The notes below the pieces were generated by a model that had not been told where the DNA came from, ran no database searches, and was given only the letters and a program-made list of their open reading frames with translations. Source: Elusimicrobiaceae bacterium (GTDB lineage Bacteria; Elusimicrobiota; Elusimicrobia; Elusimicrobiales; Elusimicrobiaceae). From it: a stretch of DNA of 64,000 nucleotides. The stretch lies in assembly GCA_016283355.1 (NCBI GenBank), contig JAEEMS010000021.1, positions 62,001 through 126,000 of the forward strand, read 5' to 3'. The position numbers were made by a program, and so were the translations under genes. Of the stretch, positions 35,121 to 42,537 are shown piece by piece (position 1 is the stretch's first letter; each line of letters begins with the position of its first letter).

Positions 35121-35726
35121 CTAAAAACGAATTCCAATCAACAATTTTCCTTGAGCTTCCCACCGTTTGGATAATTCATAAAATGTGTCCAAGTTGGTTT
35201 TGGTATGGTAGACCGCCTGTATTTCGGCAGCAGCAAAAAGATTTTTCCATAGGGATAAATCCAATCCCGCTCCCAAAGAGAGGTAGGGGATTTTTTGAGT
35301 GTTTTTATGATCTTGGTATGGCGAAACGTACGAAAATTTATAAAAAGTTTCTCCTGCCGCGGCGGTAAGATAAACCCGGGGGTGGGTATCGGGAGTTAAA
35401 TGATAGTGAACCCGGATCCCGCCTTCGGTGGCGTGGTACTTGTTTACAAGGGGTGCTATCTTTTGCGAAGAGAAAATAGTTCCTTCTATCCCAACGGAAA
35501 AAGAACGGGATATATTATGCAACCCTCGTAGTGTTACACCATGTTGCCCGTCCGTAGAAGTAGAACCGTTTTTCAATGAGATCTCTCCGCTGGCACCTGT
35601 CCAGCCGGCGGTAACTTCCCAAAGGGGATGTCTTGGTTTTGTGACGATTTGGCCGGCTTGATAAATTTGGCCGGAGCAATAAGTAGCAATACACAACAAA
35701 CTAGTTAGAAGCAATAATTTATGCAT
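35121..35726 (-). CDS. Putative outer-membrane beta-barrel protein
   Basis: 201 residues from ATG 35726. Signal peptide MHKLLLLTSLLCIATYCSG, then alternating amphipathic strands (WEVTAGWTGASGEISLKNG, SFSVGIEGTIFSS, EGGIRVHYHL, RVYLTAAAGETFYKFSY, AAAEIQAVYH) and a C-terminal strand ending in aromatic Phe (GKLLIGIRF), the usual signal for BAM insertion. It resembles OmpW/OprF-type eight-stranded barrels by size, but no family is assigned. A second ATG three codons upstream is possible. Confidence 0.75.
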   Translation of the reverse strand: MHKLLLLTSLLCIATYCSGQIYQAGQIVTKPRHPLWEVTAGWTGASGEISLKNGSTSTDGQHGVTLRGLHNISRSFSVGIEGTIFSSQKIAPLVNKYHATEGGIRVHYHLTPDTHPRVYLTAAAGETFYKFSYVSPYQDHKNTQKIPYLSLGAGLDLSLWKNLFAAAEIQAVYHTKTNLDTFYELSKRWEAQGKLLIGIRF

Positions 35727-35807
35727 ATCTATCATTGTAGGAAACCGCCCTATATAAAGTGAATAATCAAAACGGATTAGCGTTGCGCGCGGGAGGAAAA
35801 AGACAAA

Positions 35808-35840
35808 ATAAAAATTCCCCATACTTTCGTACGGGGAATT
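35808..35840 (-). terminator. Terminator of the aquaporin gene
   Basis: Stem AATTCCCC-TAC (one mismatch) around loop TTTC (35813-35840). On the minus strand it is followed by TTTTTATTTT. Confidence 0.85.
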
Positions 35841-35855
35841 AAAGTGGTCCTGAAT

Positions 35856-36530
35856 TTATTTGGTTTTAAAACTCCTCCACATCCAAGCAGCCAAGACAGC
35901 TCCGATAGCAGGTCCGATAATGAAAACCCACAATTGACACAAAGCTTTTCCGCCTACAAACAAGGCAGGGCCAAAGCTGCGAGCCGGGTTAACGGAGGTG
36001 CCGGTCAACGGGATACCCATGATGTGTACGAAAGTAAGGGTTAAACCAATGACCAATCCGGCAATAACGCTGGTTTTTTCACCGTCGGTTACACCCAAAA
36101 TAGTCAACACGAAGACGGCAGTTAAAATGATTTCTACCAACAAGGCGCCGCAAGCGTTTAAACCAACGGAGGACATGGATCCGTAGCCATTGGTTCCTAA
36201 ACCGGTGGCAGCAATTCCTCCTAAGTTGGCGCAATTAATGATAACCATAAGAACCAACGCAGCAAGGGTGGCCCCAATGAACTGAGCAATCACATACCCC
36301 GCAAAATCTTTGCCGGTCATTTTCCCGCTCATCCACACACCCAACGAAACGGCCGGGTTGATGTGACAGCCGGACACGTTACCAATGGCATAGGCCATCG
36401 CAACGATGGACAAACCGAAAGCAAAAGCAATTCCCAAGGTTCCTAATGTTTGGCCCGCAATGGCCGCAGAGCCACAGCCAAAGAGGGTGAGGACAAAAGT
36501 CCCTAATAATTCTGCACTGTATTTTTTCAC
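35856..36530 (-). CDS. Aquaporin Z-type water channel
   Basis: A 224-residue MIP-family channel with six membrane helices and two half-helices. NPA motifs are GCHINPAVS and GTSVNPARSFGPAL, with the selectivity-filter Arg after the second NPA. Length and spacing fit the water-selective AqpZ branch rather than glycerol facilitators. GTG start at 36530 with strong AAAGGAG six to nine bases upstream. A small CCGCT/AGCGG hairpin lies in the leader (36547-36560). Single-gene unit. Confidence 0.94.
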   Translation of the reverse strand: MKKYSAELLGTFVLTLFGCGSAAIAGQTLGTLGIAFAFGLSIVAMAYAIGNVSGCHINPAVSLGVWMSGKMTGKDFAGYVIAQFIGATLAALVLMVIINCANLGGIAATGLGTNGYGSMSSVGLNACGALLVEIILTAVFVLTILGVTDGEKTSVIAGLVIGLTLTFVHIMGIPLTGTSVNPARSFGPALFVGGKALCQLWVFIIGPAIGAVLAAWMWRSFKTK

Positions 36531-36625
36531 GAGTTATCTCCTTTTTCCGCTCAGCAGCGGATAATATATTTTACCATTTTCGGCGTTACGGAAGGCAAAA
36601 GAAAAGGTCTCATTTATGCTCCTCC

Positions 36626-37936
36626 CTAACTTAATACACGATTCCCGCGTACATACTCAAAAAATTGTACAACGCGTTTATCGCATAAAATGTCTTTTAC
36701 TTGTATTTCTTTTTTCAAATGAATTCCGTTTAAGCTGCGGCATCGGCTTAAAGCCACGTACGTTTGCCCGGGTGCAAAGGCCCCATTTCCGATATCCAAA
36801 TAAATCGTATCAAACGTAAGTCCCTGTGATTTATGGATAGTGATAGCCCAAGCCAGTTTAAGGGGGTATTGTTTAAAAAATCCTTTTACTTTGGGTTGTA
36901 ATTTTTGTGAAAGCGGGTTAAATTCATACCGGATATCTTCCCACACGTTGGGTTCTACTTGATAAACCATCCCTTTAATTTCCACTTTGATAAAATCCGT
37001 TCCCAAGTCGTAAACGGTACCCAAATCGCCGTTCACCCAATCGTCGGTATTGGTAAGCATCATAATTTTGGCGCCCTTTTTTAGGTGTAATTCCCGATCC
37101 GCCGGCAATGTCTTGGTAAAAGTTTCATCGGCTTGTGCCGAATAGACGTATTCTTGCCCGGGAAGTTGGGATAGATAATGGCGGTTTCTCCATGACGCAT
37201 TTTGATTGGTAGGTGCTAAAATAATGCCGTTTTCCAGTTGTTGGGGAGTATTGAATGTTTGACGCGTATTTAACAAAGCATCCAATTGCGGTTGCGAGGG
37301 GCGCCCTTCCCGGATGGCATTTAATAATCGGGCGAAGTCCGGATCTTCTTTTTGTCGGAAGATACGTTTTAATTCAAATACTTCTATGGGAATACGCTTG
37401 AGAACATGTGCCTCAAAAAAATAAGGGCTGGGGTAAAGTTGTTGGAAATAATCAAACAGCCCTCCTTCCGGGGTTTCTTCTACGGGGGGAAGTTGAAACA
37501 AATCCCCAAAGAGTACTATTTTTTTACCGCCAAAAGGTTCTTCGCAATGAGTGGATTGTTGCAGAATATAATCTATAGCATCCAACAGGTCTGCGCGCAG
37601 CATGGAAGCTTCGTCAATGATAATGGTATCGATGCTTTCCACGGTTTTACGTGGAAGTTTTTTTAGTGAGGTCTTATCAAGTAGATTTCCCGGCTTCAAA
37701 CGGAAAAAAGAATGGACCGTTTGGCCACGTACATTGATAGCTGCCAAGCCGGTGGTTGCAAGTACAACCGTATTTTGCCCGGTGTGTTCTACAAAATAAC
37801 GCAATAACGTTGTTTTCCCGGTACCGGCACGCCCTGTGATAAAAATGAGAGGGGTAATGGCCGGACGGGATTCTAAAAGGGCTAAAGCATCTTTAAATTC
37901 ATCCGTTAGGATAAAATGATTAGCAAAAGCGGACAT
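36626..37936 (-). CDS. PIF1-like/RecD2-like superfamily 1B helicase
   Basis: 436 residues from ATG 37936. Walker A GRAGTGKTTLLRYF, motif Ia ATTGLAAINVRGQTVHSFF, Walker B IIDEASMLRADLL, GDLFQLPPV, ELKRIFRQ, and a C-terminal UvrD_C2/SH3-like part LAWAITIHKSQGLTFD...YVALSRCRSLNGI. This is the bacterial PIF1 family of 5'-3' helicases that unwind G-quadruplexes and fork structures. It follows a membrane protein gene by 25 bases. There is no fused nuclease or HRDC domain. Confidence 0.93.
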   Translation of the reverse strand: MSAFANHFILTDEFKDALALLESRPAITPLIFITGRAGTGKTTLLRYFVEHTGQNTVVLATTGLAAINVRGQTVHSFFRLKPGNLLDKTSLKKLPRKTVESIDTIIIDEASMLRADLLDAIDYILQQSTHCEEPFGGKKIVLFGDLFQLPPVEETPEGGLFDYFQQLYPSPYFFEAHVLKRIPIEVFELKRIFRQKEDPDFARLLNAIREGRPSQPQLDALLNTRQTFNTPQQLENGIILAPTNQNASWRNRHYLSQLPGQEYVYSAQADETFTKTLPADRELHLKKGAKIMMLTNTDDWVNGDLGTVYDLGTDFIKVEIKGMVYQVEPNVWEDIRYEFNPLSQKLQPKVKGFFKQYPLKLAWAITIHKSQGLTFDTIYLDIGNGAFAPGQTYVALSRCRSLNGIHLKKEIQVKDILCDKRVVQFFEYVRGNRVLS

Positions 37937-37961
37937 AATCAAATGGAAAAGCTAGCATCCG

Positions 37962-38708
37962 TTACGCCAACATGAAAGATAAAATCATCCCCAACGAATA
38001 GCTAGTAACATTCATCATAATGCTCAGTGTGGCCGCTTGCGCAATTGTCAGAGATTTGCGATTCATACCCCATAAGAAAATCCCTTCCAACACTGTGCAA
38101 ATCAACCACAAAACAAAAATACTACTTATATAATGGGGTAAAATTGTCCACAACAATAGCGTTGTGATGACGTTGGCAATGGCTACACTATAAAGGATGA
38201 TAAAGCTTTTTTGTGTGTAAATTAAGTAGGCAAGCGCAGCCACAAGTTCCAAAATCATAACGAGCAAAAACGCAAACCACATATTGCCATGGCCGTGTTC
38301 CCAAAGCCCGGGTTTATAGTCGGAAGGTTCTACCAACAAACGGTCTTCTTCCACATATACATTGTAACGGTTAAATAGGTCGTTTCCTACGGCAAAAACA
38401 TTGCTTTGACGTATCACACCGTCGGTAAATGCGATTACAAGCCGTTGGTAGGGCTCAAATTTATAAGCCACTGCGTAGCAATCCCCGGCCGAGCAATAAA
38501 GTTTCTGCGCTCCGTAGGAACCCAAAGGTTCGTTTTGAAGGCATAATCCGTCTTGACACTGGATTTGTTCGCTATGCACACTGTCAATAAGGGGTTTGTC
38601 TTGCGTGTTATAGATAAAAGAAAATTGAATTTCTGGCTTGGGAGCGATATCGGCCCAAGCGGGGGTAAACAATGCTATTAAAACGGGAAAAAACAGTAAT
38701 TTTTTCAT
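37962..38708 (-). CDS. Membrane protein with exported N-terminal domain, unknown function
   Basis: 248 residues. The signal peptide (MKKLLFFPVLIALFTPAWA) and a periplasmic domain of about 120 residues come first. The domain has four Cys in two close pairs, CQDGLC and CSAGDC, likely disulfides. Four or five hydrophobic helices follow (from LVMILELVAALAYLIY to the C-terminus). The organisation resembles sensor or assembly proteins, but no family is recognised. It is co-directional with the PIF1-like helicase gene, 25 bases apart. Confidence 0.72.
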   Translation of the reverse strand: MKKLLFFPVLIALFTPAWADIAPKPEIQFSFIYNTQDKPLIDSVHSEQIQCQDGLCLQNEPLGSYGAQKLYCSAGDCYAVAYKFEPYQRLVIAFTDGVIRQSNVFAVGNDLFNRYNVYVEEDRLLVEPSDYKPGLWEHGHGNMWFAFLLVMILELVAALAYLIYTQKSFIILYSVAIANVITTLLLWTILPHYISSIFVLWLICTVLEGIFLWGMNRKSLTIAQAATLSIMMNVTSYSLGMILSFMLA

Positions 38709-38776
38709 AATTTATCTCGCAGATGAAGTCCGTTATTTTGTATTATAACATTAAATAGACAGGAGGGGAAAGAGAA

Positions 38777-39982
38777 ATGTTTTTGACCAATACTCAAATT
38801 GAAAAATATGCGGATGTAATGATTTGGGCCTTGCAAACGGCCCGCCGGAACGGGAAATACAAAAAATATGATACGGTTTTTCTGCGTACCGATATACACG
38901 CCATGCCGTTAGCCCACGCAATTTATAAAAAATTGTTAGCTAAACGGTTCCACGTGGTGGTTCGGTTTAACCAACCGGAAACGTTTGCGACGGATTTTTA
39001 TAAATTGGCTGACGGAAAACAATTGGATTTTATGGCTCCGGGGGAATTAGAATTTAATGGGGGGGTAAACGGGTTAATTTCCTTGCATGCTCCTCAAGAT
39101 TTGACCCATCTTAAACACATTGATCCGGCTCGTATCGGGCGTGCGGCTGTGGCGCGTAAACCGTTACGTGAAATTTGGGATGCACGGGAACAGAAAGGGT
39201 TGTTTTCCTGGACGTTATGTAATTTCCCAACGGAAGAATTGGCCAAACGAGCAGGATTAACGGGCAAAGAATATGCCAATCAAATTGCTCGGGCCTGTTT
39301 TTTAAACGAAAAAGACCCTGTGGCCAAATGGAAAGAAGTAACGAAAAATACAACAGAAATCGGAAAATGGCTCTCCTCTTTGCCCATCAAAACTTTCCGC
39401 GTAGAAAGTGCACACATGGATTTCGAAGTGTTGCTGGGAGAAAAACGTAAATTTATCGCGGGGAGCGGGTGCAATATCCCTTCCTTTGAAATTTTTACCT
39501 CTCCCGATTGGCGCGGTACGAAAGGGGTTTATTTTGCCGATCTGTCTTCCTACAGAAGCGGCAACTACGTTAAAGGGGTGCGGCTTGAATTTAAGGAAGG
39601 CCGCGTTGTGAAAGCAGATGCCGAAATGGGGGCGGACTTTGTGCGCAAAATGGTAGCCATGGACCGCGGTGCGGCACAAATTGGAGAATTTTCCTTAACG
39701 GATCGTCGTTTTTCCAAAATTACAAAGTTTATGGCTGATATTCTTTACGATGAAAACTTTGGGGGAAAATACGGCAACTGCCACGTAGCCATTGGGGCCA
39801 GTTATGCAGATACTTTTACCGGGAACCAAAATAAACTGGATAAAAAATTAAAGCAACAACTTGGTTTTAATGATTCTTCTCTGCACTGGGATCTCATCAA
39901 TACAGAAAACAAGACAGTAACCGCAATACTGAAAGATGGTTCTAAAAAAATTGTTTATGAGAAGGGAGAATTCAAATACTAA
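38777..39982 (+). CDS. M29 family aminopeptidase (AmpS/PepS/aminopeptidase T)
   Basis: A 401-residue cytosolic metallo-aminopeptidase. M29 metal ligands are in place: NIPSFEIFTSP (Glu), IGEFSLTD (Glu), GNCHVAIGASY (His, catalytic Tyr) and SLHWDLI (His, Asp). RBS AGGAGGGG. Length is typical of the family (about 410). It releases N-terminal residues from peptides and fits with the other peptidases in the window, pointing to peptide catabolism. A hairpin follows 6 bases after the stop. Confidence 0.94.
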   Translation: MFLTNTQIEKYADVMIWALQTARRNGKYKKYDTVFLRTDIHAMPLAHAIYKKLLAKRFHVVVRFNQPETFATDFYKLADGKQLDFMAPGELEFNGGVNGLISLHAPQDLTHLKHIDPARIGRAAVARKPLREIWDAREQKGLFSWTLCNFPTEELAKRAGLTGKEYANQIARACFLNEKDPVAKWKEVTKNTTEIGKWLSSLPIKTFRVESAHMDFEVLLGEKRKFIAGSGCNIPSFEIFTSPDWRGTKGVYFADLSSYRSGNYVKGVRLEFKEGRVVKADAEMGADFVRKMVAMDRGAAQIGEFSLTDRRFSKITKFMADILYDENFGGKYGNCHVAIGASYADTFTGNQNKLDKKLKQQLGFNDSSLHWDLINTENKTVTAILKDGSKKIVYEKGEFKY

Positions 39983-39987
39983 CCAAA

Positions 39988-40013
39988 AGGGCCTAGATAA
40001 CATCTAGGCCCTA
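39988..40013 (+). terminator. Hairpin after the M29 aminopeptidase gene
   Basis: Stem AGGGCCTAGAT / ATCTAGGCCCT with a four-base loop. There is no T-run after it, so termination would be weak or factor-assisted. It is similar in sequence to the hairpin box at 40027. Confidence 0.5.
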
Positions 40014-40026
40014 ATTCCCTCAAGGA

Positions 40027-40087
40027 CTAGGTCCAAAGGCCCTGGTGATTTACAGCAAATATTCCTACACTAAGAGTAGAAGGATAA
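40027..40087 (+). promoter_or_regulatory. Two-box leader, copy A
   Basis: Box 1 is CTAGGTCCAAAGGCCCTGG at 40027-40045 (hairpin GGTC-CAAA-GGCC). Box 2 is CTAAGAGTAGAAGGATAAT from 40070. Box 1 ends 68 bases before the ATG at 40114, exactly as in copy B. Confidence 0.55.
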
Positions 40088-40113
40088 TTTAAAAAGAGAA
40101 CCGAGGAGAAAAT

Positions 40114-40740
40114 ATGAAAAAATTAATTGCCGTCTTTAGTTTGTTGGTGTTGATGGTTCCGGTATTTGCACTCAATGCGGGTGTGACTACCTCCGATGTA
40201 CTAAAAAAATACCCTGGCCAGGTAAGTGCAAAAGCAAAAAAACAGTTAGCCAAGGTAGTAGATTCTTTGAATGAAGTGACAAATGCCGTAGAACAGGGCT
40301 ACAAGCTTACAGGCCCCGAAGACTTAAACCAATACGGCACCAAGATTCGTGAACAGTTAGAAAAGGATTATGCAGACCTTTTTTCCATAGACGAAAAGTT
40401 AGCCAGCTTCGTATATTTAACGGAGATTCTGCCCGTTTCACAAGATATACAATGTGAAACTGAAGAGGAAGCCCAATTCAATCGCGTGATAGCAGGTTTT
40501 GATGGTAACGACAGTTTCATCTGCCAGTACATCTTGTTTAATTTGGCAGATCCGTTTAACGAAATCGTTGAAAATGAAGAAGAAGCGAAGATTAAGGCCA
40601 AAAAATATGCTGCGTACAAGGTAAAAAAAATGACATTGCCGCAGTATATTGAAGGAGTAGAAGATATCCTGCCATGGGAAGATCATGAGATAGCTCAACT
40701 GTCAAAATTTGCAGCTGACGTAAAAAGATTAGCTAAGTAA
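40114..40740 (+). CDS. Orphan secreted protein (208 residues)
   Basis: Signal peptide MKKLIAVFSLLVLMVPVFALNA, then a mostly helical, acidic soluble domain with two Cys (IQCETEEE and FICQYI) that could form a disulfide. It ends in a Lys-rich helix. No family recognised. RBS CCGAGGAG. The leader shares two sequence boxes with the next gene and with the gene at 58626. The signal peptide end FALNA is the same as in the next gene, although the mature parts do not align. Confidence 0.72.
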   Translation: MKKLIAVFSLLVLMVPVFALNAGVTTSDVLKKYPGQVSAKAKKQLAKVVDSLNEVTNAVEQGYKLTGPEDLNQYGTKIREQLEKDYADLFSIDEKLASFVYLTEILPVSQDIQCETEEEAQFNRVIAGFDGNDSFICQYILFNLADPFNEIVENEEEAKIKAKKYAAYKVKKMTLPQYIEGVEDILPWEDHEIAQLSKFAADVKRLAK

Positions 40741-40763
40741 CAAAATGTTGCCGTTGCTACAAA

Positions 40764-40787
40764 TTAAGGTCTTAAGTAACCTTAATA
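40764..40787. repeat. Inverted repeat in the spacer between two secreted-protein genes
   Basis: ATTAAGGT / ACCTTAAT arms around eight bases. The centre resembles a worn copy of box 1 (GGTC...AGT...CCT). The 176-base spacer also holds copy B of the leader. Nothing else is seen in it. Confidence 0.45.
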
Positions 40788-40820
40788 GCAAGTGCCCAGA
40801 AAAAAATAGGACATTAATTA

Positions 40821-40895
40821 ACCCTCTGACTGGGTCCAAAGACCCTGGCAAACCAGAGGTAAAGATTATAAACTAATAGTAGAGGATAGGTATAA
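40821..40895 (+). promoter_or_regulatory. Two-box leader, copy B
   Basis: Box 1 is CTGGGTCCAAAGACCCTGG at 40830-40848, with perfect hairpin GGGTC-CAAA-GACCC nested inside an outer CCTCTG/CAGAGG stem. Box 2 is CTAATAGTAGAGGATAGG from 40873, followed by TATAAAA. Box 1 ends 68 bases before the ATG at 40917. Confidence 0.55.
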
Positions 40896-40916
40896 AACCA
40901 ATTCATAGGAGAGAAA

Positions 40917-41408
40917 ATGAGAAAAATAAGTATTTTATTCTGTTTGTTAATAACAATATCCGTTTCTGCATTTGCATTAAATGCACCTGATACAGATTCG
41001 GAAAAAATTGCCCAAATTACGAAAGTAATGGAACAAGGTACCCCAACTTCAATTTCTTATACCATTCTCGTGTCGAGTGTCGGTATGGGTGCAGCAGAAG
41101 CAGGTGGAGCCGGAGGCCAGATTTTCAGTGGAGAGAAATCGTATTCCCAAAATGGAGAAATCAAAGGATGGGAGTACAAGGATGGGAACAAGACCTATAT
41201 TCTTCTCAAACGTTCGGATTGGGAAGATATGTACGATGAATGTATGCCCAACGGAGTAAGCCGTGCATTCGGGGAAACCATAGTTGAACAAAAAATTAAA
41301 ACAGACAACTATATATATACCCATCATGGAAACAGTTTGTTGAATCATTCGCATTACACTGTAGAAGGTGTTGAATATACAATGATTAAATTGTTTATTG
41401 ATAAGTAA
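40917..41408 (+). CDS. Orphan secreted protein (163 residues)
   Basis: Signal peptide MRKISILFCLLITISVSAFALNA. The mature part has a Gly/Ala patch (GMGAAEAGGAGGQIFSG) and beta-rich segments (YSQNGEIKGWEYKDGNKTYI), which recall outer-membrane lipoprotein-sorting-type beta sheets, but no family is assigned. Only one Cys remains after export. RBS AGGAGAG. Ends before a strong hairpin. Probably expressed under the same control as the 40114 gene. Confidence 0.72.
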   Translation: MRKISILFCLLITISVSAFALNAPDTDSEKIAQITKVMEQGTPTSISYTILVSSVGMGAAEAGGAGGQIFSGEKSYSQNGEIKGWEYKDGNKTYILLKRSDWEDMYDECMPNGVSRAFGETIVEQKIKTDNYIYTHHGNSLLNHSHYTVEGVEYTMIKLFIDK

Positions 41409-41431
41409 TTGATATGTGTTTGATTTATGAA

Positions 41432-41462
41432 AAAGGCCGCCCTTTGCACAAGGGCGGCCTTA
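41432..41462. terminator. Terminator at the end of the nrdG unit
   Basis: Stem AAGGCCGCCCTT / AAGGGCGGCCTT with loop TGCAC. On the minus strand it is followed by TTTTTC, ending nrdG. It may also stop the convergent secreted-protein gene. Confidence 0.85.
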
Positions 41463-41478
41463 TAATTGCTAATAATCT

Positions 41479-42102
41479 CTATAATTCTTCGTGCATTACT
41501 TTGAGGGCGGCTTTTTCTTTTGCCACGGGCAAACATTCTTGCACTTTGTAATTTTTTCCTTCTACCATGTTGGCAAGCAGGGCAATATCGGCATCGTTTA
41601 ATACTTCTTTGTCATACGTGGTGCGAAACTCATATGCTACCCCGCTTTCCTGCAAAAGTTTCATGGATTGTTTAATAACGGCCGCATTTGTGTCCACTTC
41701 GGTAATCAGGGAGTATTTTTCAAACGGGGCCTTTAAATCCATCGCCACAAAATCCACGAGTTTTTGTGAGAGAAGTTTTTCCAACATTTCCGGGCGAGAA
41801 CCGTTTGTGTCTAATTTTGTTTTATAACCCAGGGCTTTGATGTCCGCTAAAAAACGGGGTAAATCGTCGTGTAACGTAGGTTCCCCGCCGGACACAACAA
41901 CGCCTTCCAACGTGCCTTGGCGGCGCTTTAGGAAGGCGAAAAATTCTTCTTCAGTATATGGTTCCGTAAAAAGATGGGGATAGACCAGCTCCGGGTTATG
42001 ACAATAGCGACACCGAAAATTACAACCTTGTGTAAATACGATAGCCGATGGTGTACCCGGGAAGTCAATTAAGGTAAACTTTACCATCCCTCCCAATTTC
42101 AT
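41479..42102 (-). CDS. nrdG: Anaerobic ribonucleotide reductase activating protein NrdG
   Basis: A 207-residue radical SAM enzyme. The C-x3-C-x2-C cluster motif is GCNFRCRYCHNPEL near residue 27, and the glycine motif VVSGGEPTLHDDL follows. It installs the glycyl radical on the class III reductase. The N-terminus MKLGGMVKFTLIDFPG is typical of the NrdG/PflA-like family. It starts 21 bases after the separate glycyl-radical subunit gene, so activator and substrate peptide are expressed together. Confidence 0.95.
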   Translation of the reverse strand: MKLGGMVKFTLIDFPGTPSAIVFTQGCNFRCRYCHNPELVYPHLFTEPYTEEEFFAFLKRRQGTLEGVVVSGGEPTLHDDLPRFLADIKALGYKTKLDTNGSRPEMLEKLLSQKLVDFVAMDLKAPFEKYSLITEVDTNAAVIKQSMKLLQESGVAYEFRTTYDKEVLNDADIALLANMVEGKNYKVQECLPVAKEKAALKVMHEEL

Positions 42103-42123
42103 ACGGACTGAATTTGTGGAAAA

Positions 42124-42330
42124 TTATTTGCTGCAGCAGTTGCAGGTTTCCACGTTCATGGTTTTGCGCATTTCGAATTCTTCTTTTTTACCTTTGTTCC
42201 AGTTTTGCACCGGGCGCAAATAACCCACTACGCGGGAATAAACTTCACATTTAGAACCTTGTACTTCACTCATTTCTTTTTTAAGATCGGAAATCTTGTT
42301 TTCTACAGCTTGTTTTTCTTGTGCGGTCAT
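42124..42330 (-). CDS. Separate glycyl-radical subunit of class III ribonucleotide reductase (NrdD C-terminal domain)
   Basis: 68 residues. SRVVGYLRPVQNWNKGKKEE is the conserved glycyl-radical loop of NrdD, with the radical Gly at 36. The large NrdD gene upstream lacks it. Residues 9-23 have a perfect a/d heptad pattern (Val9, Ile13, Leu16, Met20, Val23), predicting a short coiled coil. The C-terminus CNCCSK adds three Cys. RBS AGGAG. It has its own promoter and a 108-base leader, so it can be made independently of the large subunit. It is encoded directly before its activase nrdG. NrdG should abstract hydrogen from Gly36. Confidence 0.9.
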   Translation of the reverse strand: MTAQEKQAVENKISDLKKEMSEVQGSKCEVYSRVVGYLRPVQNWNKGKKEEFEMRKTMNVETCNCCSK

Positions 42331-42439
42331 AAGTGTTATCTCCTGTTTTACTTTTAAGTGGCCCTGTTTTTCCTTGCTACGGTTGCCCGGTTTTGTCCAG
42401 AACCCTCCTGAGGTTTGCAGGTCCGTGAAAACCTGCGTG
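42331..42439 (-). promoter_or_regulatory. Structured leader of the glycyl-radical subunit gene
   Basis: From the predicted start near 42439 to the ATG, the RNA contains a GCAGGT/ACCTGC hairpin (42417-42436). It then contains several short complementary G/C blocks (CTCAGGAGGGTT, GGTTCTGGACAAAACC, CCGGGCAACCG). No known riboswitch class is recognised. Confidence 0.35.
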
Positions 42440-42445
42440 TACTAT

Positions 42446-42474
42446 ATTATGGCAGTTTCCTGCCGGTAATTCAA
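42446..42474 (-). promoter_or_regulatory. Promoter for the glycyl-radical subunit and nrdG
   Basis: On the minus strand TTGAAT (42469-42474), 17-base spacer, CATAAT (42446-42451). The spacer itself contains the inverted repeat GGCAG/CTGCC. It lies in the 207-base gap after nrdD. Confidence 0.5.
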
Positions 42475-42537
42475 GCCCTATTTTAAGCATACGACATTCC
42501 TAAAATAAGGAAATCTGTTTTTACGGCAAGCAATACC

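Noticed and set aside
40027-40060. Sigma-54 promoter (GG-N10-GC) in the secreted-protein leader
   Set aside because: Copy A has a nine-base gap between GG and GC and copy B lacks the GC element, so the shared boxes are not a sigma-54 site.
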